Assembly (NCBI GenBank): GCA_035708085.1
Contig: DASSTE010000092.1
Location: 1-27,811, forward strand
Direction of reading: 5' to 3'
Source of the DNA: DASSBR01 sp035708085
Lineage (GTDB): Bacteria > Pseudomonadota > Gammaproteobacteria > Natronospirales > DASSBR01
Length of the DNA: 27,811 bases
The position numbers and the translations under genes were made by a program. The stretch's first letter is position 1. The number at the start of each line of letters is the position of its first letter. Under the pieces are notes generated by a model. It ran no database searches, was not told the DNA's origin, and saw only the letters and a list, made by a program, of their open reading frames with translations. Shown piece by piece: positions 14,591 through 22,227 of the stretch.

Positions 14591-15736
14591 ATGATCCGCC
14601 GCATCCTCTCCGTCGCCCTCGTAAGTCTCACCCTTACGGGCTGCGCCACGCTCGGCTATTACGTCCAGGCGATCAGCGGCGAGATAAGCATTCTCGCCAA
14701 TCGCCGCGACATCACGGATGTGATCGCCGATCCGGATACGCCGCCGGCGACGAAGGCGAAGCTCGAGTTCGCGTTGCGTGTGCGCCGGTTCGCGAGCCAG
14801 AAGCTGCATCTGCCGGACAACGACAGCTACCGGACTTACGTGAAGCTCGATCGGCGCTTCCCGGTTTGGGTTGTCTACGCGGCGCCGCCGTTTTCCCTGG
14901 CGCCGGTCGAGTGGTGTTATCCGTTCGCCGGCTGCGTGCCGTATCGGGGATACTTCGCCAAGGACGACGCGGCGGCGTTCGCGGCGAAGCTGCGCAAGCA
15001 GGGCAAGGATATCTATCTCGGCGGGGCGCCTTCGTATTCGACGCTCGGCTGGTTCGCCGATCCGCTGTTCAGCAACATGCTGCGTTGGTCGCGCGTGTCG
15101 CTTGCCGGGTTGATTTTCCATGAGCTGGCGCACCAGCAGGTTTATATAGAAGGTGCCGCGCAGTTCAACGAATCGTTCGCCGATACGATCGAAACGGTGG
15201 GCATCGAACGATGGCTGACGGCGCACGGCGAGCGGGACAAACTGAAGACGTATCACCGGATTCAGGCCGAGACGCACGCCTTCCAGGCGCTGGTCGGCAA
15301 GCTGCGAAAACGACTCAGGAAAATTTATGCGGCACCGACGAGCGCCGCCGTGAAGCGGCGTGAGAAGGCGGCAGCGTTCAAGTGGCTGAAGCAACAGCAC
15401 GCGGCGTTGGTCGCGCAGTACGATCAGCCCATCTACCAGGAGTGGTTCACGCACCCGCTCAACAACGCGAGCCTCGCGGTGGTGACGACCTACAATGTCT
15501 GGCAGCCGGCGTTCCAGCAGTTGTTGCGCTGCGACGGCGGCCGTCTCGAGCAGTTTTATGCCGACGTCAAGGCACTGGCCGCCCTGGAGCCTGCCGCGCG
15601 GCGGGCACGTCTGGAAGACCTAGCCAACACCGGCTTGACGCCGGCGGCGTACACCAGCGACCACGGCAGCCGTACCTTGTCGGGGTCATGCCGGATGTCG
15701 AAAGACTCGACCAGTGCCGCGCGAACCTCTTCATAG
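14591..15736 (+). CDS. Lipoprotein zinc aminopeptidase (COG4324, PF10023 type) with abnormal C-terminus
   Basis: A 381-residue putative outer-membrane lipoprotein. From the ATG at 14591 the signal peptide is MIRRILSVALVSLTLTGC with lipobox LTGC (Cys18). An ATG at 14582 overlaps the TACAAT element and was not chosen. The zinc motif is HELAH (His177, Glu178, His181) and the third ligand is Glu194 in QFNESFAD, as in the predicted-aminopeptidase family. The early GYYVQAISGEISILANR is a family signature. The conserved part ends at about position 15630 (FYADVKALAALEP...ARLEDLA). The last 35 or so residues, a low-complexity Ser/Thr/Arg tail, are read antisense from the end of the convergent methyltransferase gene, so the original stop seems to be lost. 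The two genes overlap by 181 bp. Confidence 0.85.
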   Translation: MIRRILSVALVSLTLTGCATLGYYVQAISGEISILANRRDITDVIADPDTPPATKAKLEFALRVRRFASQKLHLPDNDSYRTYVKLDRRFPVWVVYAAPPFSLAPVEWCYPFAGCVPYRGYFAKDDAAAFAAKLRKQGKDIYLGGAPSYSTLGWFADPLFSNMLRWSRVSLAGLIFHELAHQQVYIEGAAQFNESFADTIETVGIERWLTAHGERDKLKTYHRIQAETHAFQALVGKLRKRLRKIYAAPTSAAVKRREKAAAFKWLKQQHAALVAQYDQPIYQEWFTHPLNNASLAVVTTYNVWQPAFQQLLRCDGGRLEQFYADVKALAALEPAARRARLEDLANTGLTPAAYTSDHGSRTLSGSCRMSKDSTSAARTSS

Positions 15737-16380
15737 CTGGCTCGGACCATGCCGAACAAGCTGTGACAGTACCGCACCATCTGCTCTTCGGAGTCGAAAT
15801 TCCAGCAGTAGCGGCGATGCACGACCCGGGTCGACTGGAATCCCGCCGCACGTAGCAGCGCCTGGCATTCGCCGGGACGCAGAAAGACGCCGCGATGGCC
15901 GGTGGTGGTGTAGCGATCGACAGCGCCATTGAGAAAGCGCGCCGCCGGTGTGCCGTCGAGGACATCCCCAAAGGCTATCCGGCCGCCGGGTTTCAATATG
16001 CGGTGCGCCTCGTGCACGAATGCGCTCTTGTTCCCCAGGTGATGCAGTCCGGCGAGGCTGCCGACCCGATCGACCGTCGAATCCGGCAGGGGCAGGCGGT
16101 CGAGGGGCGCAACATGTGTGACGTAGGCCGGATCGACGCCGGCGGCGAAGGTCGCCGACGGTTCGACACAGATAATCTGATCGGTGCGCTGCACCAGTGG
16201 GCATAGACCGTCGGCGAGATAGCCGCCACCGGCCGGCGCGTCGCATATCAGGTGATGCGATTCTATCTGCAGCAGATCGATCAGTATGCGCCGTTCCAGA
16301 TCGCGTGCCCGCGGATGAATTTTCGCTGCTTGGTTGTAATGGTCGCCGCGGGCTTCGAATGTCGTGATGTAGTCGTCCAT
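15556..16380 (-). CDS. Class I SAM-dependent methyltransferase with abnormal C-terminus
   Basis: A 274-residue protein from the ATG at 16378-16380, chosen because GGAAAGGG precedes it by a good distance and it starts 10 bp after the ATP-grasp stop; the longer open frame upstream is shadow. The SAM fold is clear: motif I as CDAPAGGGYLA (46-56), acidic Glu73 after strand 2, motif II/III region LPLPDSTVDRVGSLAGLHHLGNK, then HRILKPGGRIAFGDVL, as in UbiE-type (Methyltransf_11) enzymes. The normal fold ends near LVYAAGVKP (residue 250, about 15631). The remaining 24 Arg/Ala/Ser residues are antisense of the aminopeptidase and look acquired by loss of the stop codon. The substrate is unknown; pairing with an ATP-grasp ligase suggests methylation of that enzyme's product. 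Confidence 0.85.
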   Translation of the reverse strand: MDDYITTFEARGDHYNQAAKIHPRARDLERRILIDLLQIESHHLICDAPAGGGYLADGLCPLVQRTDQIICVEPSATFAAGVDPAYVTHVAPLDRLPLPDSTVDRVGSLAGLHHLGNKSAFVHEAHRILKPGGRIAFGDVLDGTPAARFLNGAVDRYTTTGHRGVFLRPGECQALLRAAGFQSTRVVHRRYCWNFDSEEQMVRYCHSLFGMVRASYEEVRAALVESFDIRHDPDKVRLPWSLVYAAGVKPVLARSSRRARRAAGSRAASALTSA

Positions 16381-16390
16381 GACCCTTTCC

Positions 16391-17515
16391 TCAGGTGGCC
16401 GCATCCAGATTTGCGCGGCGCAGGTAGAATCGCAGTACGTGCCGGAATACCTTGTCGATCCAGGCACGCTGGTAATCGAAGTAGCGATCGGTGTGGTTGG
16501 CATTGCTCCACAGGCCCGGGAACGGATTGGGTTCCCAGATCACCAGTTTCCCCGATCGAGTAACGCTGTAATCGAACGCGACGAAATCCAGCTTCAGCGC
16601 CCTCGCGGCACGAACGAGCGCTTCGCGGTGCGGGTTGGGTTCGTTCAGGAAGGCCACTTCCTCGTCCACGTACGCTCGCTCGCGTACTCGATCGCCGGCA
16701 TGCACGCACCACGGACGCGCGATGATGAGGTGGCGATTGATACCGCTGTCGCCGGTTACAAGGTATCGATATTTGCGAAACAGGCCATCGGCCGAGCGGG
16801 TGTCGATATATTCGAGCGCAACCGGATGAGGTAGCCGGCTCCAGTCGACTTGCTGAAAATCGCCCGGCGTATGCACCAGCTGTACATAACCATGGCTTCC
16901 GTGGTCGTTGCGCACGATGAACGGGAGCCCGACGGCCGCGGTGATTTCGTCAAACGTACTGTGGCCGCTTAGAGGCAATGCCCGCGCTGCCGTGAAGCCG
17001 GCGTGGCGCAGCGTGGCGAGGGCTCTCGACTTGATCGCGTTCGAGAGGTGCCTGACCGGATTAATGATGGGAACGCCCGCGCGCTCATAGCGGGCTTCAA
17101 GCGCTTGCAGGCGCCGGTACAGCGCGGGCTTGCGTTCGCGCACCGGATCCCAGAGCCACGGGATCAGGAGTGAAGTACCGCTGGTGGGCCTGGCGAGTGG
17201 ACCTCCGGTGGTGGTATGGCGGAACAGCCGCGCGGCGGCCGGGTCATGTTCCTGCAGCCACTCGAAGAAGCACCAGTTATCGCGCAGCCCCGCCTCTCGC
17301 ACAAAGTGGATGTGACGGCTGCCGGTCGCGGCGAAATGCAGGTGGCGGTACGTGTCACCGGCCACGGCCTGAATGGCTTCGGGACGATCGCGGATCCAGT
17401 GGCGAATTCGCCAGATGTGCAATCGCCCGCGCAATGCGCGCACACGTGCGGTGATCGACGATGGGGGCTCGGCCTGGCGACAAGCCGGATTGACTGCTGA
17501 CGTCCCTGTTGCCAT
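16391..17515 (-). CDS. ATP-grasp domain enzyme of unknown substrate
   Basis: A 374-residue protein. Residues about 155-340 fit an ATP-grasp fold: LSNAIKSRALATLRHAGF as the lid-entry helix, then LPFIVRNDHGSHGYVQLV (phosphate-binding loop with conserved basic residue), ALEYIDTRSADG before the adenine-binding region, and the metal ligands Asp315 (FVAFDYSV) and Glu328/Asn330 (IWEPNPFPG). ATP-grasp enzymes join a carboxylate, through an acyl-phosphate, to an amine or thiol. The N-terminal 150 residues (His-rich HIHFVREAGLRDNWCFFEWLQ) are not a domain I recognise and may choose the substrate. AGGGAG lies about 11 bases before the ATG. It forms a two-gene unit with the methyltransferase. In the 122 bp upstream I see only a weak AATTCC/GGAATT hairpin (17618-17639) after the epimerase stop, and no precursor-peptide gene. 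Confidence 0.75.
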   Translation of the reverse strand: MATGTSAVNPACRQAEPPSSITARVRALRGRLHIWRIRHWIRDRPEAIQAVAGDTYRHLHFAATGSRHIHFVREAGLRDNWCFFEWLQEHDPAAARLFRHTTTGGPLARPTSGTSLLIPWLWDPVRERKPALYRRLQALEARYERAGVPIINPVRHLSNAIKSRALATLRHAGFTAARALPLSGHSTFDEITAAVGLPFIVRNDHGSHGYVQLVHTPGDFQQVDWSRLPHPVALEYIDTRSADGLFRKYRYLVTGDSGINRHLIIARPWCVHAGDRVRERAYVDEEVAFLNEPNPHREALVRAARALKLDFVAFDYSVTRSGKLVIWEPNPFPGLWSNANHTDRYFDYQRAWIDKVFRHVLRFYLRRANLDAAT

Positions 17516-17637
17516 TTTGCCGCGACTCCCTGTCCCGGAATGGTTGTGGTTTCGAGTCTACACTTATTGTTAAGGCAGGGAAAGCAGCAGGGGCGGGCGG
17601 GGTCAACCCGAATACAGAATTCCTGCCAGCGCGGGAA

Positions 17638-18618
17638 TTATCGGGCCGGCGGCGACTGCTTGAAGCGGCCCGCAGCCGAGCGGTAGCGGTTGTAGCGGCC
17701 GCGCTGATTGTCGGCGGCGAGGTAATTGGGCGCTTCGGCTTCGAGCGAATTGGGCTGGATGCCCAACTCCGCCAGCCCCGATTCCACATCGACGCCGCCG
17801 GCCTTGAACGAACGGTAGTTATCGATCGAAAACGGCTTGCCCGGCGCGTACTCCAGCACTTGCGCCTGCAGCTTCGACGCCCAGTCGGGCAGGCCGATCA
17901 CGATGCGGCGTACGCGCATCAGGCGCGCGGTGTATTGCACCAGTTGCTTGAGCGTATACACGTCCGGGCCGTAGAGCGCGTAGCGGCGGCCGATGGTGTC
18001 GCGCCGCGTCAGGCTTTGGACGAAAGCCTCGGCCACGTCGCCGACGAAAACGGGCGCGAGCCGCGCGTCGGCGCAAGCGAGCGGCAGCACCGGGATGAAT
18101 TTGAGCAGGTCGGCGAAACGATTGATCAGCGTATCGTCGGGGCCGAAGATTACCGACGGCGCGAACACGGTGGTCGCCGGATTGCCGTCGGGCGTCATCG
18201 GCAGCAGCGCCTCGGCTTCGCCCTTGGTTCTCAGGTAGTGGCTGGGCGCGTCCGGCGAGGCGCCCAGCGCGCTCATGTGCAACAGGCGCTTGATCCCGCG
18301 GCGGCGGCAGGCATCGAGCACCTTGCGGGTCAGCTCGACGTGGGCGTGCTCGAAGCCTTTGCCGTCATGGCCGCGCTCGTTGAGGATGCCGACCAGGTTG
18401 ATCACCGCATCGGCGCCGTCGAACTCGCGCAACAACTCGGCCGGGTTGTGCACGTCCGTGCGCACGATTTCGACCGTCGGCAGCACCGTCAGATCGCGGT
18501 GCCGGAACGGATCGCGCGACAGGATGCGGACGTGGTAGCCGGCATCGACCAATTGTGCCGTGATGTGGCGGCCGACGAAGCCGGTGCCGCCGAGAATGCA
18601 GATGGTGCGAAAGTGCAT
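17638..18618 (-). CDS. NAD(P)-binding epimerase-like protein, complex I NDUFA9 family
   Basis: A 326-residue atypical SDR. The Rossmann motif GGTGFVGRHI is at 10-19, the SRD after strand 2 fits NADP binding, and HMSALGASPDAPSHYLRTKGEAEALL carries the catalytic-region Ser and Tyr-x3-Lys. The pattern HMSALGA plus PSVIFGPDD and a C-terminal region with LLRxFIG-like spacing is that of bacterial relatives of the mitochondrial complex I accessory subunit NDUFA9. In bacteria the role is not settled; ubiquinone- or membrane-linked functions have been suggested for relatives. The C-terminus is basic (RGRYNRYRSAAGRFKQ). The gene lies between the YfaZ-like gene and the ATP-grasp unit, all on the minus strand. 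It has TACAAT six bases before its ATG and no Shine-Dalgarno, suggesting a leaderless message. Confidence 0.85.
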   Translation of the reverse strand: MHFRTICILGGTGFVGRHITAQLVDAGYHVRILSRDPFRHRDLTVLPTVEIVRTDVHNPAELLREFDGADAVINLVGILNERGHDGKGFEHAHVELTRKVLDACRRRGIKRLLHMSALGASPDAPSHYLRTKGEAEALLPMTPDGNPATTVFAPSVIFGPDDTLINRFADLLKFIPVLPLACADARLAPVFVGDVAEAFVQSLTRRDTIGRRYALYGPDVYTLKQLVQYTARLMRVRRIVIGLPDWASKLQAQVLEYAPGKPFSIDNYRSFKAGGVDVESGLAELGIQPNSLEAEAPNYLAADNQRGRYNRYRSAAGRFKQSPPAR

Positions 18619-18624
18619 GGGCTG

Positions 18625-18630
18625 ATTGTA
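18625..18630 (-). promoter_or_regulatory. TACAAT -10 element for a leaderless epimerase transcript
   Basis: On the minus strand TACAAT is followed by CAGCCC and then the ATG at 18618, the same geometry as at 7491. A partial -35 (ATGAAG, matching T, G and A at positions 2-4) lies 17 bases upstream, in the loop of the hairpin at 18633-18664. Confidence 0.45.
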
Positions 18631-18632
18631 GC

Positions 18633-18664
18633 GCCTCGGGCGGGCACCTTCATCCGCCCGAGGC
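18633..18664 (-). terminator. Strong hairpin after the YfaZ-like gene
   Basis: The 11-base arms GCCTCGGGCGG (18633-18643) and CCGCCCGAGGC (18654-18664) are perfectly complementary around a 10-base loop. They lie 10 bases after the stop of the YfaZ-like gene. No T-tract follows, so termination may be weak or Rho-assisted. Confidence 0.55.
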
Positions 18665-18673
18665 TGCCACGCG

Positions 18674-19390
18674 TCAGAACCCGAACGCGAGCTTGGCCGA
18701 GTACGTCAGGTTGTTGCCGATCCGGTCGGCCTCCAGCGCAAAATCCATGACTACGAAACTGATGTCGAAGCCGGCAAACAGCTCGTTCTCGCCAAAGCTC
18801 TCGTTTTTAAGTCCCGTCGACGGATCCGGCGTGCTCGACACCCAGACGCGGCCGGCACCCGCGTAGGGCGTAAATGGCCCGAAGCCTTTCGATATCGACA
18901 GCTCCAGGCTTTCGGTATGAAAACCGAGCCGGTCGACACCGGTGATTTTGTTATAGGTGCCGCGCAGGCCGATCGCAGGCTCCAGCGTGCCGCCATCCAG
19001 AATCGCATAGCGCAACTCGCCGCCGTAGGCCTTGATGTTCGTGCCCGGCGCGGTGCTGTAGAACCCGCCGATATCGACGCCGCCCGGCAGCCCCTTGGTC
19101 AGGTGCACCCGCGCCATCGGCACCGTGCTGACGTCGCTGCCGCTGGTGGCAACCCGCCACGCCGCGTCATGCTCGATCCGGGTGGCGCTGACGTCGAAGC
19201 CGAAATTGAAGCCGGTCAGGCCTTCCGGCGCCGCAGGCTCAAGCTGCTTGAATTGCAGCACCGCGCCGAGGTCCGCCGACAGGCCGTGGAACTGGTTCTG
19301 CATCAGTGCGTCGAGGTTGTCGATATCGCTCGCGAACGCGAGGCTCGAAGAAGCGGCAAGCAGCGCCGCCGCCAGCAGAATGCGATACAT
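18674..19390 (-). CDS. YfaZ-like outer-membrane beta-barrel protein
   Basis: A 238-residue protein with a Sec signal peptide (MYRILLAAALLAASSSLAFA, cleavage before SDID). The mature part alternates polar and hydrophobic residues in strand-sized blocks (for example GFNFGFDVSATRIEH, VDIGGFYSTAPGTNIKAYGGELRYAIL) and ends in LAFGF, the C-terminal Phe typical of proteins inserted by the BAM complex. The spacing of Gly/Tyr/Phe and the FTPYAGAGRVWVSS segment fit the YfaZ family (PF07437) of small barrels; the family name is less certain than the barrel prediction. Function is unknown. It lies 108 bp downstream of slt, separated by a terminator-like hairpin, and 55 bp upstream of the epimerase gene. 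Confidence 0.7.
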   Translation of the reverse strand: MYRILLAAALLAASSSLAFASDIDNLDALMQNQFHGLSADLGAVLQFKQLEPAAPEGLTGFNFGFDVSATRIEHDAAWRVATSGSDVSTVPMARVHLTKGLPGGVDIGGFYSTAPGTNIKAYGGELRYAILDGGTLEPAIGLRGTYNKITGVDRLGFHTESLELSISKGFGPFTPYAGAGRVWVSSTPDPSTGLKNESFGENELFAGFDISFVVMDFALEADRIGNNLTYSAKLAFGF

Positions 19391-19440
19391 GTCGGGATTC
19401 CAGGTGGATAAGTTGGCGCGCAGTCTAGCGCCTGCTTATG

Positions 19441-19495
19441 CAAAAAAGCGTGGCCGGTCCGATGCGAGGCGGCTTTGCGCCGACAAAAGGCCGCC
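19441..19495 (-). terminator. Putative terminator after slt
   Basis: Reading the minus strand after the slt TAA, GGCGGC (19495-19490) pairs with GCCGCC (19473-19468), and the stem extends by three T-A pairs past a bulged C. A run of six T follows about 20 bases further on (19441-19446), too far for a textbook terminator. Confidence 0.4.
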
Positions 19496-19498
19496 GCG

Positions 19499-21481
19499 TT
19501 ACTCCCCGACCGGTATCGCCGCCGTGATCAGCGCCGCGGCCGGCGTGTTCGCGAGCGGTAGAATCTCGCCCATGCGGGCGGAGAGACGCTCGGGTTTGCC
19601 GTCGATGCGCCAGTCGAATACGACCGTCTGAGCCATCACCCGGCGTACATAGGTGCGCGTCTGGCCGAACGGGATGTTGGCGACCCAGACGTCGGCGGCC
19701 ATCGGTCCGGCGATCGGCAGCCACTCGCGCACGTTGCCGGGACCGGCGTTGTAGGCGGCGGTGGCGAGGCAGGGATTGTCGCCGAAGTGCGCGCGCACGC
19801 GGCCGAGATAGGCGCTGCCGAGTTTGATGTTGAGTTTCGGGTCGAGCAGCATGTCGTCGTCATCGATATCGATGCCGAGGCGCGACGCGACGGTGCGGCC
19901 GGTCGATGGCATCAGCTGCATCAGTCCGAGGGCGCCGGCGTAGGACACGGCGTTGGCCGCGAACAGGCTTTCACTGCGCATTAGCCCGTACAGCCATGCC
20001 GGGTCGAGCCCCAGCGCGTTGGCACGGGTGCGCACGGCGTCCCGGTAGGCCAGCGGATAGCGCAGCTTGATGTCGTCCCAGCAGCCGCCGCGCGCGAGCG
20101 TACGGATCGCCGCAGCGTGCCATTTCCATCGGGCCGCCAGCAGACCCGCCTGGCAGCGGTCGGCGGTGGAGAGATTGTCGGTCGCGGCCTGCCATTCGTC
20201 GTCGGCGAAATTGAGCATGCCGACCGCAAACAGCTCATGGGCGCGCACGATGCCCGGCCGCTGCGCCAGCTTGTGCATCCGCTGCTGGTCCGGCTCGCCG
20301 GGCTGCGGCGAAATCGCATAGGGCAGGTCGAGGCGGTCGGCGGCGAGGAAGCCGTAATAGCCGGCGTACTGCGCGATGCGGCGATAGATGTCGTCCGCCT
20401 GCTGCTTGTGGTTCGTCTGCGCCAGCGCGCGGGCGCGCCAGTACTGCCACTGGCGGCTGCGCCGCTGCCGCGCCGGCAGATCGTAAATGCCTTTCAACAC
20501 CGTGTGCCACCAGCCGTGCCAGAGCGCGGTGCGAATGCGCCACTGCTTCACCAGAATGTGGCGGCCGGACAGGGCGGCCAGATCCTGGTAAGCGTTCGGC
20601 AGGTGCTGGCGCGCCTCCCACAGCGCAATCGCGCGCTCAATGGCGCCGCGGTCATCGGCATCGAAGCTGAAACGCGTCTTCAGCGTCTGCCAGTCGGTTT
20701 TGGCGGCGATCGGGTTGTCATGCGCGAGGCGCTGGAGCCCGAATGTCAGCAGCCGGCGCGTCCATGGATTATCGTCCAGATCGACATTTGCGAGCGCCGC
20801 ACCGGGATCGGACGCCATCTGCTGCCAGCGCGCGACGCGCTGCTGCGCCGTATCGTCAAGCTTGGCCGCGAGATACGCCGCGAGATCGAGATGATGCGCG
20901 CGCAGTGCCTTGTCGAAGCGCGCGCGGATCATGCCCTGCGTCAGCAGGTCGTGCGCGGCGAGCCAGTCGAATGCCGGGTTGCATTCTTTCGGCTGACTGC
21001 TGTCGGATAGCCACAGGCGCTCGGCTTTGGCGACCACGTCCTTGCGCTGTGCCGCCGTGAGCTTCGTTGCGTCCGGGCCGAGCAGCGCCGCGCTGACGCG
21101 GGCGCACACCAGCGCCGTCGCACTGCTGCCGTCGTCGTAATGCAGGAACGCGCCCCACGACGCGTTCTGGGCAAGCGAGCGCAGCCAGCGGTAACGGAGC
21201 TGTGCGTCGATCGGCAGCCCCGGATAATCGACCAGGAAATTGGCGACCGCCTGCGGCGGCACGACGTCGAGGTATCGATCGAGGTACGCGTAGCGCAGGT
21301 AGGGGTAGAGCGGATAATGGATGAGGCTGTTGAGCTTGTCCGACGCGAGCGACAGCTTGCCGGCCTCGATCGACGCATAGGCCTTTTTGAATGCCGCACG
21401 CTGCGAGACGAGATCGGCCGCGGACGCGTTCAGCGTCAGCAAAAACGCGGCGGCGAAACAGGTTAGAAATCGCATCCCCAT
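19499..21481 (-). CDS. slt: Soluble lytic murein transglycosylase (Slt70)
   Basis: A 660-residue periplasmic enzyme. The signal peptide is at 1-21 (MGMRFLTCFAAAFLLTLNASA); an ATG two codons later is an equally possible start. A long helical superhelix (about 22-470, with SlyX-like repeats rich in Leu/Ala/Trp) forms the doughnut domain. The C-terminal goose-lysozyme-like catalytic domain contains Glu504 in LMRSESLF, then AVSYAGALGLMQLMPST and TAAYNAGPGNVREWLP, all diagnostic of family 1 lytic transglycosylases. It cleaves the MurNAc-GlcNAc bond of peptidoglycan to form 1,6-anhydro-MurNAc. Length is close to E. coli Slt70 (645). It is divergent from the DUF2244 gene across 167 bp holding an inverted repeat, and no good Shine-Dalgarno precedes the start. 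Confidence 0.93.
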   Translation of the reverse strand: MGMRFLTCFAAAFLLTLNASAADLVSQRAAFKKAYASIEAGKLSLASDKLNSLIHYPLYPYLRYAYLDRYLDVVPPQAVANFLVDYPGLPIDAQLRYRWLRSLAQNASWGAFLHYDDGSSATALVCARVSAALLGPDATKLTAAQRKDVVAKAERLWLSDSSQPKECNPAFDWLAAHDLLTQGMIRARFDKALRAHHLDLAAYLAAKLDDTAQQRVARWQQMASDPGAALANVDLDDNPWTRRLLTFGLQRLAHDNPIAAKTDWQTLKTRFSFDADDRGAIERAIALWEARQHLPNAYQDLAALSGRHILVKQWRIRTALWHGWWHTVLKGIYDLPARQRRSRQWQYWRARALAQTNHKQQADDIYRRIAQYAGYYGFLAADRLDLPYAISPQPGEPDQQRMHKLAQRPGIVRAHELFAVGMLNFADDEWQAATDNLSTADRCQAGLLAARWKWHAAAIRTLARGGCWDDIKLRYPLAYRDAVRTRANALGLDPAWLYGLMRSESLFAANAVSYAGALGLMQLMPSTGRTVASRLGIDIDDDDMLLDPKLNIKLGSAYLGRVRAHFGDNPCLATAAYNAGPGNVREWLPIAGPMAADVWVANIPFGQTRTYVRRVMAQTVVFDWRIDGKPERLSARMGEILPLANTPAAALITAAIPVGE

Positions 21482-21532
21482 GGCTCGGGAGACTACTTAA
21501 GCCGCCGCGCAATTACCAGTAGATGCGGAGTT

Positions 21533-21573
21533 CCGGCGCCGAGCGGTCGATTCGGCCGCGGGAGCGGCGCCGG
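21533..21573. repeat. Inverted repeat between slt and the cox cluster
   Basis: The 8-base arms CCGGCGCC (21533-21540) and GGCGCCGG (21566-21573) are exact complements around 25 bases that themselves contain CGG/CCG pairs. It lies in the 167-bp divergent region, 52 bases from the slt start and 76 from the DUF2244 start, so it could be a shared operator or only a stable hairpin. Confidence 0.5.
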
Positions 21574-21648
21574 CACGCCGTTTGCACGCCCCAAGGCTAT
21601 GAAGTAGCATACGCGGGCTGATACCCTCGTACCGGAATAGAGCGAGCG

Positions 21649-22146
21649 ATGGCGGATCGTATGGACGGATCCGAGACGCCGGTTCATTGCATAGTCATAG
21701 CTCCGAACCAGTCGTTATCGACGTTGGGGCTGACGGGGCTTTATTGCGCCGGGGTTCTGTTTTCACTGGCGGTGGCGACGGTGCTTGCCTGGTTCGGTTA
21801 TTGGCCGATCCTGGTGTTCGCCGTCCTGGAATGGCTGGCGGTCGGCGCGTGTGTGCGGGTGCTTATCCGCCGCAACGGCTACCGCGAAGTCGTGACCGTG
21901 AGCGAGGCGGAGATCAAGATCGAAACGCGCGACCGGGGCCGCTTGAGCAGTATCTGTTTTCAGCGCCACTGGGCGAGCGTCGAGCGGCGGGGCAGCGGCT
22001 CATGGTACCCCAGCCGGCTGTTGATCAAGTCCCACGGGACGTTGTGCGAAATCGGACGCTGTCTGACGGAAAACGAGCGCCGGGCGCTGAAAGATCGCCT
22101 GGATGAGCTGATCGGGCCGATCAACCGGACGCCCGATCTGAACTGA
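21649..22146 (+). CDS. DUF2244 membrane protein heading the cox cluster
   Basis: A 165-residue protein. A short polar start and the segment CIVIAPNQSLS are followed by two close helices (about 28-48 and 50-68: LTGLYCAGVLFSLAVATVLAWF, then WPILVFAVLEWLAVGACVRVL) and a cytoplasmic beta-rich domain (RRNGYREVVTVSEAEIKIE, RGRLSSICFQRHWASVE). This is the DUF2244 layout, with PNxSLS before helix 1 and the conserved EWL in helix 2. The family is often found beside cytochrome c oxidase genes, as here, 81 bp before subunit II; its job is not known but may concern oxidase assembly. The in-frame ATG at 21661 is a possible later start. The 81-bp gap contains an A+T-rich near-palindrome. Confidence 0.85.
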   Translation: MADRMDGSETPVHCIVIAPNQSLSTLGLTGLYCAGVLFSLAVATVLAWFGYWPILVFAVLEWLAVGACVRVLIRRNGYREVVTVSEAEIKIETRDRGRLSSICFQRHWASVERRGSGSWYPSRLLIKSHGTLCEIGRCLTENERRALKDRLDELIGPINRTPDLN

Positions 22147-22161
22147 ATATTGAAATATTTC
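22145..22161 (+). promoter_or_regulatory. A+T-rich near-palindrome upstream of cox subunit II
   Basis: GAATATT, GA and AATATTTC form a nearly symmetric A+T-rich element in otherwise GC-rich DNA, right after the DUF2244 stop and 67 bases before the subunit II start. It might be part of a promoter or a regulator site. No clear -35/-10 pair was found. Confidence 0.3.
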
Positions 22162-22227
22162 TAACGCGATGTAACCGCATGCCCGCCGCACGGCAGGTTG
22201 AATCGCGGGAGCCGGGAGTAACAACGC

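Noticed and set aside
17516..17637. Precursor peptide gene for the ATP-grasp/methyltransferase pair
   Set aside because: I found no short frame with a start, ribosome site and core-like repeats in these 122 bases.
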